Shown piece by piece: positions 27,443 to 36,056 of a DNA stretch of 64,000 nt. Numbering within the stretch: the stretch's first letter is position 1; every line of letters begins with the position of its first letter. The notes beneath the pieces are model-generated. The model saw nothing but the letters and a program-made list of their open reading frames with translations. It was not told the DNA's origin and ran no database searches. The stretch comes from Brenneria populi (lineage in GTDB: Bacteria > Pseudomonadota > Gammaproteobacteria > Enterobacterales > Enterobacteriaceae). A program made the translations under genes and the position numbers. The stretch lies in the NCBI RefSeq assembly GCF_036016195.1, contig NZ_JAYWTM010000015.1, forward strand, positions 142,359 to 206,358, written 5' to 3'.

Positions 27443-28384
27443 CTATGCACTAACAACCTGTATTACCTTGTCTAACGCTTCCTGCGGCTTCTCACTGTCC
27501 AGCCAGCAGACATCGTTCCAACCCCGCAACCAGGTCATTTGCCGTTTGGCCAACTGACGCGTAGCGCAAATCCCGCGATAAACCATTTCATCGTAATCAA
27601 TTTCGCCTGATAAATATGACCACATCTGGCGATAACCGACGCAACGAATAGAGGGCAGCTCGTTATGTAAATCGCCGCGGGCGAAAAGAACCCGCGCTTC
27701 CGCCTCAAAACCCGCCGTCAACATCTGCTGGAAACGCAGCGCAATGCGCTGATGCAGCAATTCGCGCGTTGCCGGAGCAATAGCAAACTGATGAACGTTA
27801 TAAGGCAGCGCCTCTCCAGCCGTTTTTGTCAGTTCAGTTAAAGTGTTACCTGAAACGAAAAAAACTTCCAGTGCCCGCGAGAGTCTCTGCGGATCATTTG
27901 GATGAATCCGAGCCGCGGCGACCGGATCTATCTCGCACAGCCGCCGGTGCATAGCCTCCCAGCCGACTTCCCGCGCCTGCGCTTCTATACGCCGCCGCAC
28001 CGCCTCATCGGCGGACGGCAGCGGCGATAGCCCTTCAAGCAGAGCCTTGAAGTAAAGCATCGTCCCCCCCACCAGCAGGGGGATACGTCCGGCGGCGCTG
28101 ATTTGCGCCATCTCCGCCAATGCGTCCCGGCGGAAATCGGCCGCGGAATAGGACTCCGCCGGGTCGAGAATATCGATCAGGCGATGCGGCGCCTGGGCCA
28201 ATTCATCCGCGCTCGGCTTGGCGGTGCCGATATCCATACCCTTATAGATAAGGGCGGAGTCAACGCTAATCAACTCCACCGGTAAATATCGACGCAGCGC
28301 CATCGCCAGCGCCGTTTTCCCCGACGCCGTCGGCCCCATGATAAAAATCGCGGGCGGATGCGGCGTTTTGTCAAAGTCACTCAT
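27443..28384 (-). CDS. miaA: tRNA dimethylallyltransferase
   Basis: Adds a dimethylallyl group to A37 of tRNAs reading UNN codons. The 313 residues are near the family norm. The P-loop GPTASGKTALAMAL, the SVDSALIYKGMDIGTAKP segment and the C-terminal RQLAKRQMTWLRGW are intact. The start overlaps the end of mutL by 8 bp, so the amiB-mutL-miaA-hfq operon is preserved. Confidence 0.97.
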   Translation of the reverse strand: MSDFDKTPHPPAIFIMGPTASGKTALAMALRRYLPVELISVDSALIYKGMDIGTAKPSADELAQAPHRLIDILDPAESYSAADFRRDALAEMAQISAAGRIPLLVGGTMLYFKALLEGLSPLPSADEAVRRRIEAQAREVGWEAMHRRLCEIDPVAAARIHPNDPQRLSRALEVFFVSGNTLTELTKTAGEALPYNVHQFAIAPATRELLHQRIALRFQQMLTAGFEAEARVLFARGDLHNELPSIRCVGYRQMWSYLSGEIDYDEMVYRGICATRQLAKRQMTWLRGWNDVCWLDSEKPQEALDKVIQVVSA

Positions 28385-30293
28385 GCTTCAGCGCCTTGAT
28401 GGCGGTATTGATATCCATCGTATATAAAAGTTCGACCGGAGGCGCCTTTACCACCTGCGGGCACAGCCGCTCCACGTCGGTGAGTAATTGTATCGCCTGG
28501 GAATGGCTCCAGTTTTCATGCTCGCCGCTCAGGCGGGTCGCCATCCATGCGGCCAGAACGTCTGGCTCCACCGAATTACGATCGGCCAGATAGCCTAACA
28601 GTTCAGAGATCAAGTTTTGTAAATTTTGTTGTCGCAATGGTAAAGGTACCGCTCGTAACGTTGCACGCTGCGGCTCGGCATGAATATCAATGCCAAAAAG
28701 CGCCAGCAGCGGCTGAAATCTCGCCACCACGGCGAGTTCGGATTGACTCAGCGTCAGACGCTGGGGGATCAGCAGCGGCTGCGGCCGTAATCCGGTTTCA
28801 GGAGGCGTCAGCTGCGCCTGCTTCAGATAACGCTCCGCGACGGGCAATGAAAGCAACGCCAGCCCCTTGCGGAACTCCAGCAGGGCATAACAGGGCGGAT
28901 AGACGGTTAACACGCGGCCAAACCCGTTGACATTGCTCTCCAGCGGCGACTCCCGCGCGGCGGAGGTTTCGGCAGACGCGTCGGCGCCGCGGCGCGGCGC
29001 GTCCGCCGACGCGGGAGCCGCGGCCGTTTCCGCCGGCCGGGAGACCTCTTCCGCCGCTTCGTCCGGTCGCAGCAGCTTTTGGTACAGCTCGCCCTGTTTT
29101 TTCACATAGCTTGCGCCGGCGGGGTAGCCCGGATGCGGCGTCTCGCGCGCGCCGCCCGATCGCTGTCCGGCGCGTTGCGCCGTCGAAGAGGCGGCCGGCC
29201 GAGCAAAATGGTTTTCCCCGGCCGCGATACGGTTCTCCTGCTGCCACGCCATCGGCCGGTCGGCGCCCGGCTCCGGCATCGCCAACCCCGGCGCCGACGC
29301 CTGCTGCAATACCGTCATGACCGCCTGATAAATAAAATCATGCACCAGACGCGCCTGATGGAAACGCACTTCATGCTTGGCGGGGTGCACATTCACGTCA
29401 ACCTGGCGCGGATCGACCTCCAGATAGAGGACATAGGCCGGCTGCCGATCGTCTTTGATCCGATCCTGATAGGCCTGGCGGATCGCATGGTTGATCAAGC
29501 GGTCGCGCATCATACGCTGGTTAACGTAGCAATATTGCATTTCGGGCAGTTGCTGCGCCGCGCAAGGATCGGCCACCCAGCCGTGAATCACCAGGTCGTC
29601 ATGACGCCACGCCACCGCCAGCGCATGCTGTAAAAACGCGCTGCCGCAGATGCTGCCCAGGCGGCGCTCATGCTGAGAGGCGTCGCTCGCCGGCCGGTAT
29701 TGCCGGATCGTCTTGCCGTTGTGGCGCAGCGTAATGGCGATGTCAAAACGCGCCAGCGCGATGCGCCGCACCACCTCATCGATATGGGTGAATTCGGTTT
29801 TTTCCGTGCGCATGAATTTACGCCGGGCGGGCGTGTTGTAAAACAGATCGAGGACTTCCAGCGTGGTGCCGACGGGATGCGCGGCAGGCTTGACCGTCAC
29901 CGCCATATCCCGCCCTTCGGCATAGGCCTGCCAGGCTTCGGACTGCTGCGCGGTGCGCGACGTCAGCGTCAAACGGGAAACCGAGCTGATACTGGCCAGC
30001 GCTTCGCCGCGAAAGCCCATGCTGACAATCGCCTCCAGATCGTCGAGCGTCGAAATTTTACTGGTGGCATGCCGCGCCAGCGCCAGCGTCAAATCCTCCT
30101 TGCTGATGCCGGCGCCGTTGTCGCGGATGCGAATCAGCTTGGCGCCGCCGCGCTCAATGTCGATATCAATACGGGTCGCGCCGGCGTCCAGACTGTTTTC
30201 CACCAGCTCTTTTACCACCGAGGCCGGCCGCTCCACCACTTCGCCGGCGGCGATCTGGTTAGCCAACTGCGGCGGCAGGATCTGGATCGACAT
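28377..30293 (-). CDS. mutL: DNA mismatch repair protein MutL
   Basis: A GHKL ATPase that links mismatch recognition by MutS to MutH and UvrD. It has 638 residues from the start MSIQILPPQLANQIAAGEVV. An ATG 11 codons upstream would lie in the spacer. ATPase motifs are NSLDAGATRIDID, RDNGAGI and GFRGEALASI. A variable Ala/Pro/Arg-rich linker (about residues 340-440) precedes the C-terminal dimerisation domain. The upstream gap to amiB contains the mobile element at 30354 and a small palindrome at 30314-30330. Confidence 0.97.
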   Translation of the reverse strand: MSIQILPPQLANQIAAGEVVERPASVVKELVENSLDAGATRIDIDIERGGAKLIRIRDNGAGISKEDLTLALARHATSKISTLDDLEAIVSMGFRGEALASISSVSRLTLTSRTAQQSEAWQAYAEGRDMAVTVKPAAHPVGTTLEVLDLFYNTPARRKFMRTEKTEFTHIDEVVRRIALARFDIAITLRHNGKTIRQYRPASDASQHERRLGSICGSAFLQHALAVAWRHDDLVIHGWVADPCAAQQLPEMQYCYVNQRMMRDRLINHAIRQAYQDRIKDDRQPAYVLYLEVDPRQVDVNVHPAKHEVRFHQARLVHDFIYQAVMTVLQQASAPGLAMPEPGADRPMAWQQENRIAAGENHFARPAASSTAQRAGQRSGGARETPHPGYPAGASYVKKQGELYQKLLRPDEAAEEVSRPAETAAAPASADAPRRGADASAETSAARESPLESNVNGFGRVLTVYPPCYALLEFRKGLALLSLPVAERYLKQAQLTPPETGLRPQPLLIPQRLTLSQSELAVVARFQPLLALFGIDIHAEPQRATLRAVPLPLRQQNLQNLISELLGYLADRNSVEPDVLAAWMATRLSGEHENWSHSQAIQLLTDVERLCPQVVKAPPVELLYTMDINTAIKALKHE

Positions 30294-30313
30294 GGCACCC
30301 CCTCTTACATTAA

Positions 30314-30330
30314 CTGAATGTAACATTCAG
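30314..30330. other. Small palindrome in the mutL leader
   Basis: CTGAATGT-A-ACATTCAG is a perfect inverted repeat 21-37 bp before the mutL start. On the mutL strand it could form a leader hairpin or an operator. No role is known to me. Confidence 0.35.
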
Positions 30331-30353
30331 GATAAAAACGCCGTCAGCCAGCA

Positions 30354-30466
30354 TAATGTCAATCGTTTAAGCATCGAGATACCCGGGGCGACCACCGGAG
30401 TGAGGCGTCCCTACGGGAATCTCCCCCGGTGTTTCCCCTAAAATCCAGCTTAAGTGACCAGCATTC
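30354..30466 (+). mobile_element. 113-bp MITE-like element, copy B, at the amiB stop codon
   Basis: This copy is the same length as copies A and D, with 13 differences from copy D by hand count. It is flanked by an 11-bp direct repeat with one mismatch (30343-30353, GTCAGCCAGCA, and 30467-30477, GTCAGGCAGCA). The right-hand repeat contains the amiB stop codon and last codons, so insertion happened exactly at the gene end and left the reading frame complete. On the amiB strand the element is followed by GGCGTTTTTATCC, a T-tract that looks like the tail of a short terminator. Confidence 0.8.
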
Positions 30467-30467
30467 G

Positions 30468-32144
30468 TCAGGCAGCAGGGATGACCAACGTCTGACCCAG
30501 TTGTACGTTTCCTGAACGCATATCGTTTGCCCGCTGAATCTCTTTCATGCTGACGCCGTAGCGGTCGGCGATGGCGCTCAGCGTATCGCCGCGCACTACC
30601 TTGTGTCTGACGACGGAAGCGGCTTTTTCGGCGCCGGCCGCCGCGCCCTTCGGTTGTACCGCGCCCGCCGGAATTTTTAAACGCTGTCCTATCCACACGA
30701 CGTCTTTATTCAGCTTATTCAGATCGCGGATCGCCGGCATACTCACGCCATAACGCGCGGCGATAGCCGACAGCGTCTCGCCGCGGACCACCGTATGGCG
30801 CGTAACGCCGTTGCCGCCGGCGCTTCCCGCCGGCGCTGCGGCCGGAACGGCGGCTGACGCCCTATTTGTCGCCGGCGGAGCCGCGCGACTTTCCTGCTTT
30901 GGGGCGGATTGCAAAGGGTGCGACTGAAAGTAGCTTTTCACCCCCCGATAGATCGCGCCGGCGATTTTTTCCTGATAATCATTGCTGCCCAGTAGACGCT
31001 CTTCCGCCACATTGCTGATAAACCCGGTTTCAACCAGCAGGGAAGGAATATCCGGCGAACGCAACACCCCGAGACTGGCGTGTTCCGGCCGCGATTTATG
31101 CAGCCCCCCGACGCGCTGCAGTTCACGCAACACTTTGGCGGCCACGTCATAACCGACGCGCTGGGAATGGCCGAACTGCAGATCCAGCACCGCCTGGCTG
31201 AGGTAAGGATCGGCGCTGTTATTGGCCAGCAGGTCGCCGGCGCCGCCCAACAGTTCGGACTGCTTCTCATGCTGTTCCAGCCAGCCGGCCATTTCGCTGT
31301 TCGCCCGGCGATTGGATAGCACCCATACCGAAGCCCCGGTCGCTCTGCGATTCGGCGCGGCATCCGCATGAATCGACACCAGAATATTGGCGTTCTGCTT
31401 ACGGGCCACATCGGAACGCCCCATCACCGATACGAAATAGTCGCCGCTGCGCGTCAGTACCGGTTTGAAAGCGGGATCGTTATCCAGTAAACCTTTCAGC
31501 TTACGGGCAATGGCGATGGTGACATCCTTTTCGCGCAGGCCATTCAGGCCGATGGCGCCGGGATCCTGCCCGCCATGTCCGGCGTCGATGGCGACCACCA
31601 CCTGTTCGTTAGCGGCGGAACGCGCGGGCTTCCTCGCCGAGGCATTGCTATTCACCACCAGAGTGGGCTGGTTATTGAACGGGTTTTTAGCCGGCTGGGA
31701 CTTCGCCGGCTGCTCCCGCCGCGCCGCCGGCGCGCTTTGCGCGGATTTGAGTTTGTTGCCGGTCAGGGTAAAAACCACGGCGTATCCATTAGCCGTCTTC
31801 CGCGTCGTCGCCCTGGTTTTGGCGGATTGCGTCAGATCCAGCACCAAACGTATGCTTTGCGCGTCCTGCGCATTGCTGGTGCGCACCCGCTTAATCAGAT
31901 TTTGCCCGCTGAACTCCAGCGGCAATCCCTGAATCAGCACCGACTGACGAATATCGATCACCACTCTCGCAGGATTGTTCAGCGGAAAGAAGGCGTAGAC
32001 CGGCTGGCCGCTAAAGCTCAGGCTCACGGTCGCCTGGCCGGAAGCGTTATCCACTTTGATATCGGACAAGTTGGCGCCCCACGCGGCATGGGCGAGCAAC
32101 ATCAGCCACATCCAGACGAACGGTTTGATCATACGGCTCATCAT
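30468..32144 (-). CDS. amiB: N-acetylmuramoyl-L-alanine amidase AmiB with two LysM domains
   Basis: A periplasmic cell-separation amidase. The signal peptide MMSRMIKPFVWMWLMLLAHA is followed by an AMIN septal-targeting domain (residues ~25-125). The Amidase_3 zinc domain runs from AIDAGHGGQDPGAIG, with SIHADAA and LVETGFISN. Two C-terminal LysM repeats each contain VVRGETLSAIAARYGVSM or a near copy. The length is 558 residues against 445 in E. coli, because of an extra LysM and linker. ATG 32144 overlaps the tsaE stop (ATGA). The stop codon lies inside a mobile-element target duplication. Confidence 0.95.
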   Translation of the reverse strand: MMSRMIKPFVWMWLMLLAHAAWGANLSDIKVDNASGQATVSLSFSGQPVYAFFPLNNPARVVIDIRQSVLIQGLPLEFSGQNLIKRVRTSNAQDAQSIRLVLDLTQSAKTRATTRKTANGYAVVFTLTGNKLKSAQSAPAARREQPAKSQPAKNPFNNQPTLVVNSNASARKPARSAANEQVVVAIDAGHGGQDPGAIGLNGLREKDVTIAIARKLKGLLDNDPAFKPVLTRSGDYFVSVMGRSDVARKQNANILVSIHADAAPNRRATGASVWVLSNRRANSEMAGWLEQHEKQSELLGGAGDLLANNSADPYLSQAVLDLQFGHSQRVGYDVAAKVLRELQRVGGLHKSRPEHASLGVLRSPDIPSLLVETGFISNVAEERLLGSNDYQEKIAGAIYRGVKSYFQSHPLQSAPKQESRAAPPATNRASAAVPAAAPAGSAGGNGVTRHTVVRGETLSAIAARYGVSMPAIRDLNKLNKDVVWIGQRLKIPAGAVQPKGAAAGAEKAASVVRHKVVRGDTLSAIADRYGVSMKEIQRANDMRSGNVQLGQTLVIPAA

Positions 32145-32623
32145 GGTGCAGTTATCCCCAACCGCTTCGCCGCCCGTTGCAGAATGGCTTCGCCCTGAGG
32201 GGAAAGCGCCGACAGCTCGGCTTGCCTGCCCGGCTCCTGATAATGCAAATGCAATTCCAGATCGGCCGCCGGCAAGATGCCGGCGCCTTGCTGGGGCCAT
32301 TCGATCAGGCAAACGGCATCCTGATCCAGATAATCACGGATCCCCATGAACTCAAGCTCCTCAGGATCGGCCAGACGGTAAAGGTCGAAATGGTATACCG
32401 CCAGCGGGGACAGGGCATAAGGCTCAACCAGGGTGTATGTCGGGCTTTTCACATTGCCCTGATGCCCCAACGCCTGTAAAAAGCCGCGGCTAAAGGTAGT
32501 CTTCCCTGCCCCAAGATCGCCATATAAATGCACCACACAGGCGCTTTCACAGGCTTTAGCCAGCGCCGCGCCTAACGCGATGGTTGCTGCCTCATCCGGC
32601 AGAGGTAACACAATTTTTTTCAT
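32141..32623 (-). CDS. tsaE: tRNA threonylcarbamoyladenosine biosynthesis ATPase TsaE
   Basis: A 160-residue P-loop protein that cycles the TsaBD complex making t6A37 in ANN-decoding tRNAs. Walker A is GDLGAGKTTFSRG. SPTYTLVEPY and FDLYRLADPEELEFMG are family-specific. The ATG at 32623 (MKKIVLPLPDE) fits the family length. A longer frame overlaps nnr heavily and is rejected. The start overlaps the nnr stop and the end overlaps the amiB start, each by 4 bp, so the three genes are coupled. Confidence 0.95.
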   Translation of the reverse strand: MKKIVLPLPDEAATIALGAALAKACESACVVHLYGDLGAGKTTFSRGFLQALGHQGNVKSPTYTLVEPYALSPLAVYHFDLYRLADPEELEFMGIRDYLDQDAVCLIEWPQQGAGILPAADLELHLHYQEPGRQAELSALSPQGEAILQRAAKRLGITAP

Positions 32624-34152
32624 TCTCTCTTTTCTAAGGGTATCGATTCGGGATTGACATAGCGCGACAACACGGGCATCAAATCGGTCGCCAGCATACC
32701 TCGGGTTCCTCGCCGCGCGGCCAGCCGGTCGGCCGATGCGCCGTGTACAACGCATCCCGCGCAGGCGGCGTCATACAGCGACAGCTTTTGCGCCAGCAGC
32801 GCGCCGATAATCCCGGACAGCACATCGCCCATGCCGCCCGTCGCCATGCCGGGATTGCCCACGTCGGCAATGGCCGATCGACCCTGCTCATCGGCAATCA
32901 CCGTACCCGCGCCTTTTAATACAATAACGCCGCCATAACGTTTTACCAGCTTTTGCGCCGTAAGTAAGCGATCGCTTTCAATATCAGACACCCGACAGTT
33001 CAACAAGCGGGCCGCCTCGCCAGGGTGCGGCGTCAGCACGCGATTCTGCCGTTTATGCGGATCGATTGCCAGCAGGTTAAGCGCGTCTGCATCCCATAAC
33101 ATCGGTTTGTTACAATTTTCCGCCAGCCGCAGCGCATTTTTTCCCCACTCATCCTGCCCCAGACCGGGGCCAATCACCACGACATCGGCCCACGCCAATC
33201 CCTGGCGCATACTTTCAGACGTCAGTTCCTGCGCCATCAGCTCCGGACGAACGGCCAATAGCGCCGATAAATAGTGCTTGTGAGTAAGCACTCGCACCAG
33301 ACCGGCGCCGCTGCGCAGCGCGGCCTCTCCCGCCATAAACACCGCGCCGCCCGTGCCGTAATCGCCGCCCACGATCAGCAGGCGTCCATTATCGCCTTTG
33401 TGTACCCCCGGACGCCGCGGCTTTAGCCATTCCGTCAGCGAGTCGGCCGATAGCCGCCGTATCGGCGCGGCCTTTTCGGCCAGCCATGCGGACAGCCCCA
33501 GATCGTCATAGTGCAACCGGCCGACGCAATCGCGCGCCCTGCCCGTTAACAATCCCGGCTTAAGGGCGATAAACGTAACCGTGCGATCGGCGTTAATGGC
33601 CTCGCCCGCGCACGTCCCGGTTTCAGCGTTCAATCCGGAAGGCACATCGATAGCGACCACGGCGGCGGGATGCGCATTCACCCGGGCAATCAGCTCGGCA
33701 TAGGGCGAGCGCGGCGCGTCGGACAAGCCGGTTCCCAGCAAACCGTCAATAATCAGGTCGATATCCTCAGGCCAGGGCGCCTCGGCGGGCTGGATCGTTG
33801 CGCCCCGATCCAGCCAGGCCTGGCGCGCGGCGCGCGCTTCATCGGGCAAGTCGCGGTTTCCCGCGCAGGCGGCGACATAAGGGGTAATGCCCGCGTCCTG
33901 CGCCAGCCCCGCGACCACATAGGCGTCGCCGCCGTTGTTGCCGTGCCCCGCCAGTATCAGCCAGCGTCGGGCGGACGGATAATAGCGCCGGGCAATCTGA
34001 AAAGTCGCCTGACCCGCCCGCCGCATCAGCTCATACAAGGAAACCCCGCTCTCGCGGGCGGCGTTGGCCTCTTCGCAACGCACCCACCTGGCCTGAAATA
34101 CCGTATGCGGAAGGGAAAAATCCGCTTCACCGCTTATGCCGTCAGTCATCAT
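32620..34152 (-). CDS. nnr: Bifunctional NAD(P)H-hydrate epimerase / ADP-dependent dehydratase
   Basis: Repairs hydrated NAD(P)H. The 510 residues hold an N-terminal YjeF_N epimerase domain (GHGNNGGDAYVVA near residue 70, IDVPSGLNAETG) and a C-terminal ribokinase-like dehydratase domain (DNGRLLIVGGDYGTGGAVFMA, TPHPGEAARLL, GNPGMATGGMGDVLSG). It is the first gene of the nnr-tsaE-amiB-mutL-miaA-hfq line and is divergent from queG, as in E. coli. Confidence 0.96.
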   Translation of the reverse strand: MMTDGISGEADFSLPHTVFQARWVRCEEANAARESGVSLYELMRRAGQATFQIARRYYPSARRWLILAGHGNNGGDAYVVAGLAQDAGITPYVAACAGNRDLPDEARAARQAWLDRGATIQPAEAPWPEDIDLIIDGLLGTGLSDAPRSPYAELIARVNAHPAAVVAIDVPSGLNAETGTCAGEAINADRTVTFIALKPGLLTGRARDCVGRLHYDDLGLSAWLAEKAAPIRRLSADSLTEWLKPRRPGVHKGDNGRLLIVGGDYGTGGAVFMAGEAALRSGAGLVRVLTHKHYLSALLAVRPELMAQELTSESMRQGLAWADVVVIGPGLGQDEWGKNALRLAENCNKPMLWDADALNLLAIDPHKRQNRVLTPHPGEAARLLNCRVSDIESDRLLTAQKLVKRYGGVIVLKGAGTVIADEQGRSAIADVGNPGMATGGMGDVLSGIIGALLAQKLSLYDAACAGCVVHGASADRLAARRGTRGMLATDLMPVLSRYVNPESIPLEKRE

Positions 34153-34293
34153 GCCTCCTTATGGTTCAGCAGAGGATTCCAAATTAGCAAGCAATGGGGG
34201 GAACCGCCAGAGTTGGCGCTATTTCCCGCGCTATCGGCCTGTAAAGCGTAATGTGGTAAAATAATCCGGTCGCTATTCCCTTTACGGTTTGTC

Positions 34294-35433
34294 ATGGCAT
34301 ACCCCTACGATCTCAGTGAATTAACACAACTTATCAAGCAGTGGGGGCTAGCACTGGGCTTCCAGCAGGTCGGTATCTGCGACACGGATTTATCCGCCGA
34401 AGAGCCCCGACTGCAGGCCTGGCTGGACAAGCAATATCACGGCGAAATGGCCTGGATGGCGCGCCACGGCATGCTGCGCGCGCGTCCGCATGAGCTGCTG
34501 CCCGGCACACTGCGCGTCATCAGCGTACGGATGAACTATCTGCCGGCGAAGGCGGCGTTCGCCAGTACGTTGAAAAATCCCTTGCAAGGCTACGTCAGCC
34601 GCTATGCGCTGGGACGCGATTATCACAAGCTGCTGCGCCAGCGTTTGAAAAAGCTCGGCGACCGCATCCAGGAATACTGCGGCGAACTGAATTTTCGCCC
34701 GTTCGTCGACTCGGCGCCGATACTGGAACGTCCGCTTGCCGCAAAAGCCGGGCTTGGATGGGTTGGCAAGCACTCACTTCTATTAAATAGGGAAGCCGGC
34801 TCATGGTTCTTTCTCGGCGAGTTGCTGATCGATTTGCCGCTGCCGGTCGACAAGCCTCAGGAAGAGCAGTGCGGCCGTTGCGTGGCCTGCATGACGACCT
34901 GCCCCACCGGCGCCATCGTCGAACCCTATACGGTCGATGCCCGGCGCTGTATTTCATATCTAACGATAGAGCTTGAAGGCCCGATCCCCGAAGAGTTCCG
35001 CCCCCTGATGGGGAATCGCATCTACGGCTGCGATGACTGCCAGCTCATTTGCCCCTGGAACCGTTTCTCTCAATTAACGGATGAAAGCGATTTTAGCCCG
35101 CGCGCGGCGCTGCATACCCCGGAATTGCTCGATCTTTTCCGTTGGAGCGAAGAAAAGTTTCTCCGGATTACGGAAGGCTCCGCCATTCGCCGCATCGGCC
35201 ATGAGCGCTGGCTGCGCAATATCGCGGTGGCGCTGGGAAACGCCCCCTATCAGGACCAGATCGTGCTGGCGCTGCAAACCCGGCTGGGCGAAAGCGCACT
35301 TCTGGACGAACACATCCAGTGGGCCATTGAGCAGCAGATGACGCGCCGTTCCGCGCAGCAGATCGACGTGCAGCCGTCGCGAAAAAAAAGGTTGATTCGT
35401 GCGGTAGAGAAAGGATTGCCGCGCGATGCCTGA
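34294..35433 (+). CDS. queG: Epoxyqueuosine reductase
   Basis: A cobalamin and Fe-S dependent enzyme for the last step of queuosine synthesis. The 379 residues equal E. coli QueG. Two [4Fe-4S] motifs are seen: CGRCVACMTTCPTGAI (about residues 191-206) and CDDCQLICPWNRF further on. The start MAYPYDLSELTQLI is standard. In E. coli orn lies beyond this gene. Here a 623-bp gene-free stretch and ahpF follow, so a synteny break lies after queG. Confidence 0.96.
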   Translation: MAYPYDLSELTQLIKQWGLALGFQQVGICDTDLSAEEPRLQAWLDKQYHGEMAWMARHGMLRARPHELLPGTLRVISVRMNYLPAKAAFASTLKNPLQGYVSRYALGRDYHKLLRQRLKKLGDRIQEYCGELNFRPFVDSAPILERPLAAKAGLGWVGKHSLLLNREAGSWFFLGELLIDLPLPVDKPQEEQCGRCVACMTTCPTGAIVEPYTVDARRCISYLTIELEGPIPEEFRPLMGNRIYGCDDCQLICPWNRFSQLTDESDFSPRAALHTPELLDLFRWSEEKFLRITEGSAIRRIGHERWLRNIAVALGNAPYQDQIVLALQTRLGESALLDEHIQWAIEQQMTRRSAQQIDVQPSRKKRLIRAVEKGLPRDA

Positions 35434-36056
35434 ATGATGGCATTCGGCGTTATCAATAGCGCCCTCCAGCCTGTGCATAAATATAAAAAGTCTTTGGCAA
35501 TCAACTGTCACAAAAAGTACAAGTGATTACGATAACGTTTTATAAGTAATTTTTATTTATATATATCAATGAAATAAAAAACAGAGTCGCATCAGCAAGA
35601 TAAGGCGGAGAGAAAAACATCAACAGGCGTTCTGTGGATAAGTCTGTTTAAAACATTATGATGTTTTGTATGGATTAATCAAAAAAATGCGTAATAACAG
35701 GATGGGAAAACGCCCTGAAAACGCCGAAACGGGGTGAGTTGGGCCATCAGCGCATGGAAGATTTAACGCCTTAGCCAACATTGTTTTCCTTGCGTCCGAG
35801 CAAAGAAAGGCCGGCATTATGGAGTGGTTGCGCGCCTTTGGCAACCCCCAATTCTGCTATTTTTGTCCGGCGCGGAAAAAAAACTTCCCGCAGCGCTTTT
35901 TACGCCGCTTGCAGCGGCCCGAAGGATAGCAGCCGGGGATTATGGCCGCAAAAAAAAACCCATCAAGCATTGCTTGATGGGCCAGACACAGGAACATCAA
36001 TTTACGGGTTATCGCGCCCGAGGCGGCTTTGACCTGCGATGCGGCGCGGTCGCTAA
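35434..36056. other. 623-bp gap between queG and ahpF
   Basis: Mostly AT-rich DNA, notably 35520-35590. I see no convincing gene. A 62-codon frame at 35656-35844 on the minus strand has no ribosome site or family resemblance. The only clear signal is the ahpF terminator near 35960. Confidence 0.5.
35950..35981 (-). terminator. Terminator of ahpF
   Basis: On the minus strand CCCATCAAG pairs with CTTGATGGG and is followed by nine T residues, about 75 bp past the ahpF stop. Confidence 0.85.

Noticed and set aside
35656..35844. 62-codon frame between queG and ahpF
   Set aside because: No start signal, no domain, and the gap looks non-coding.
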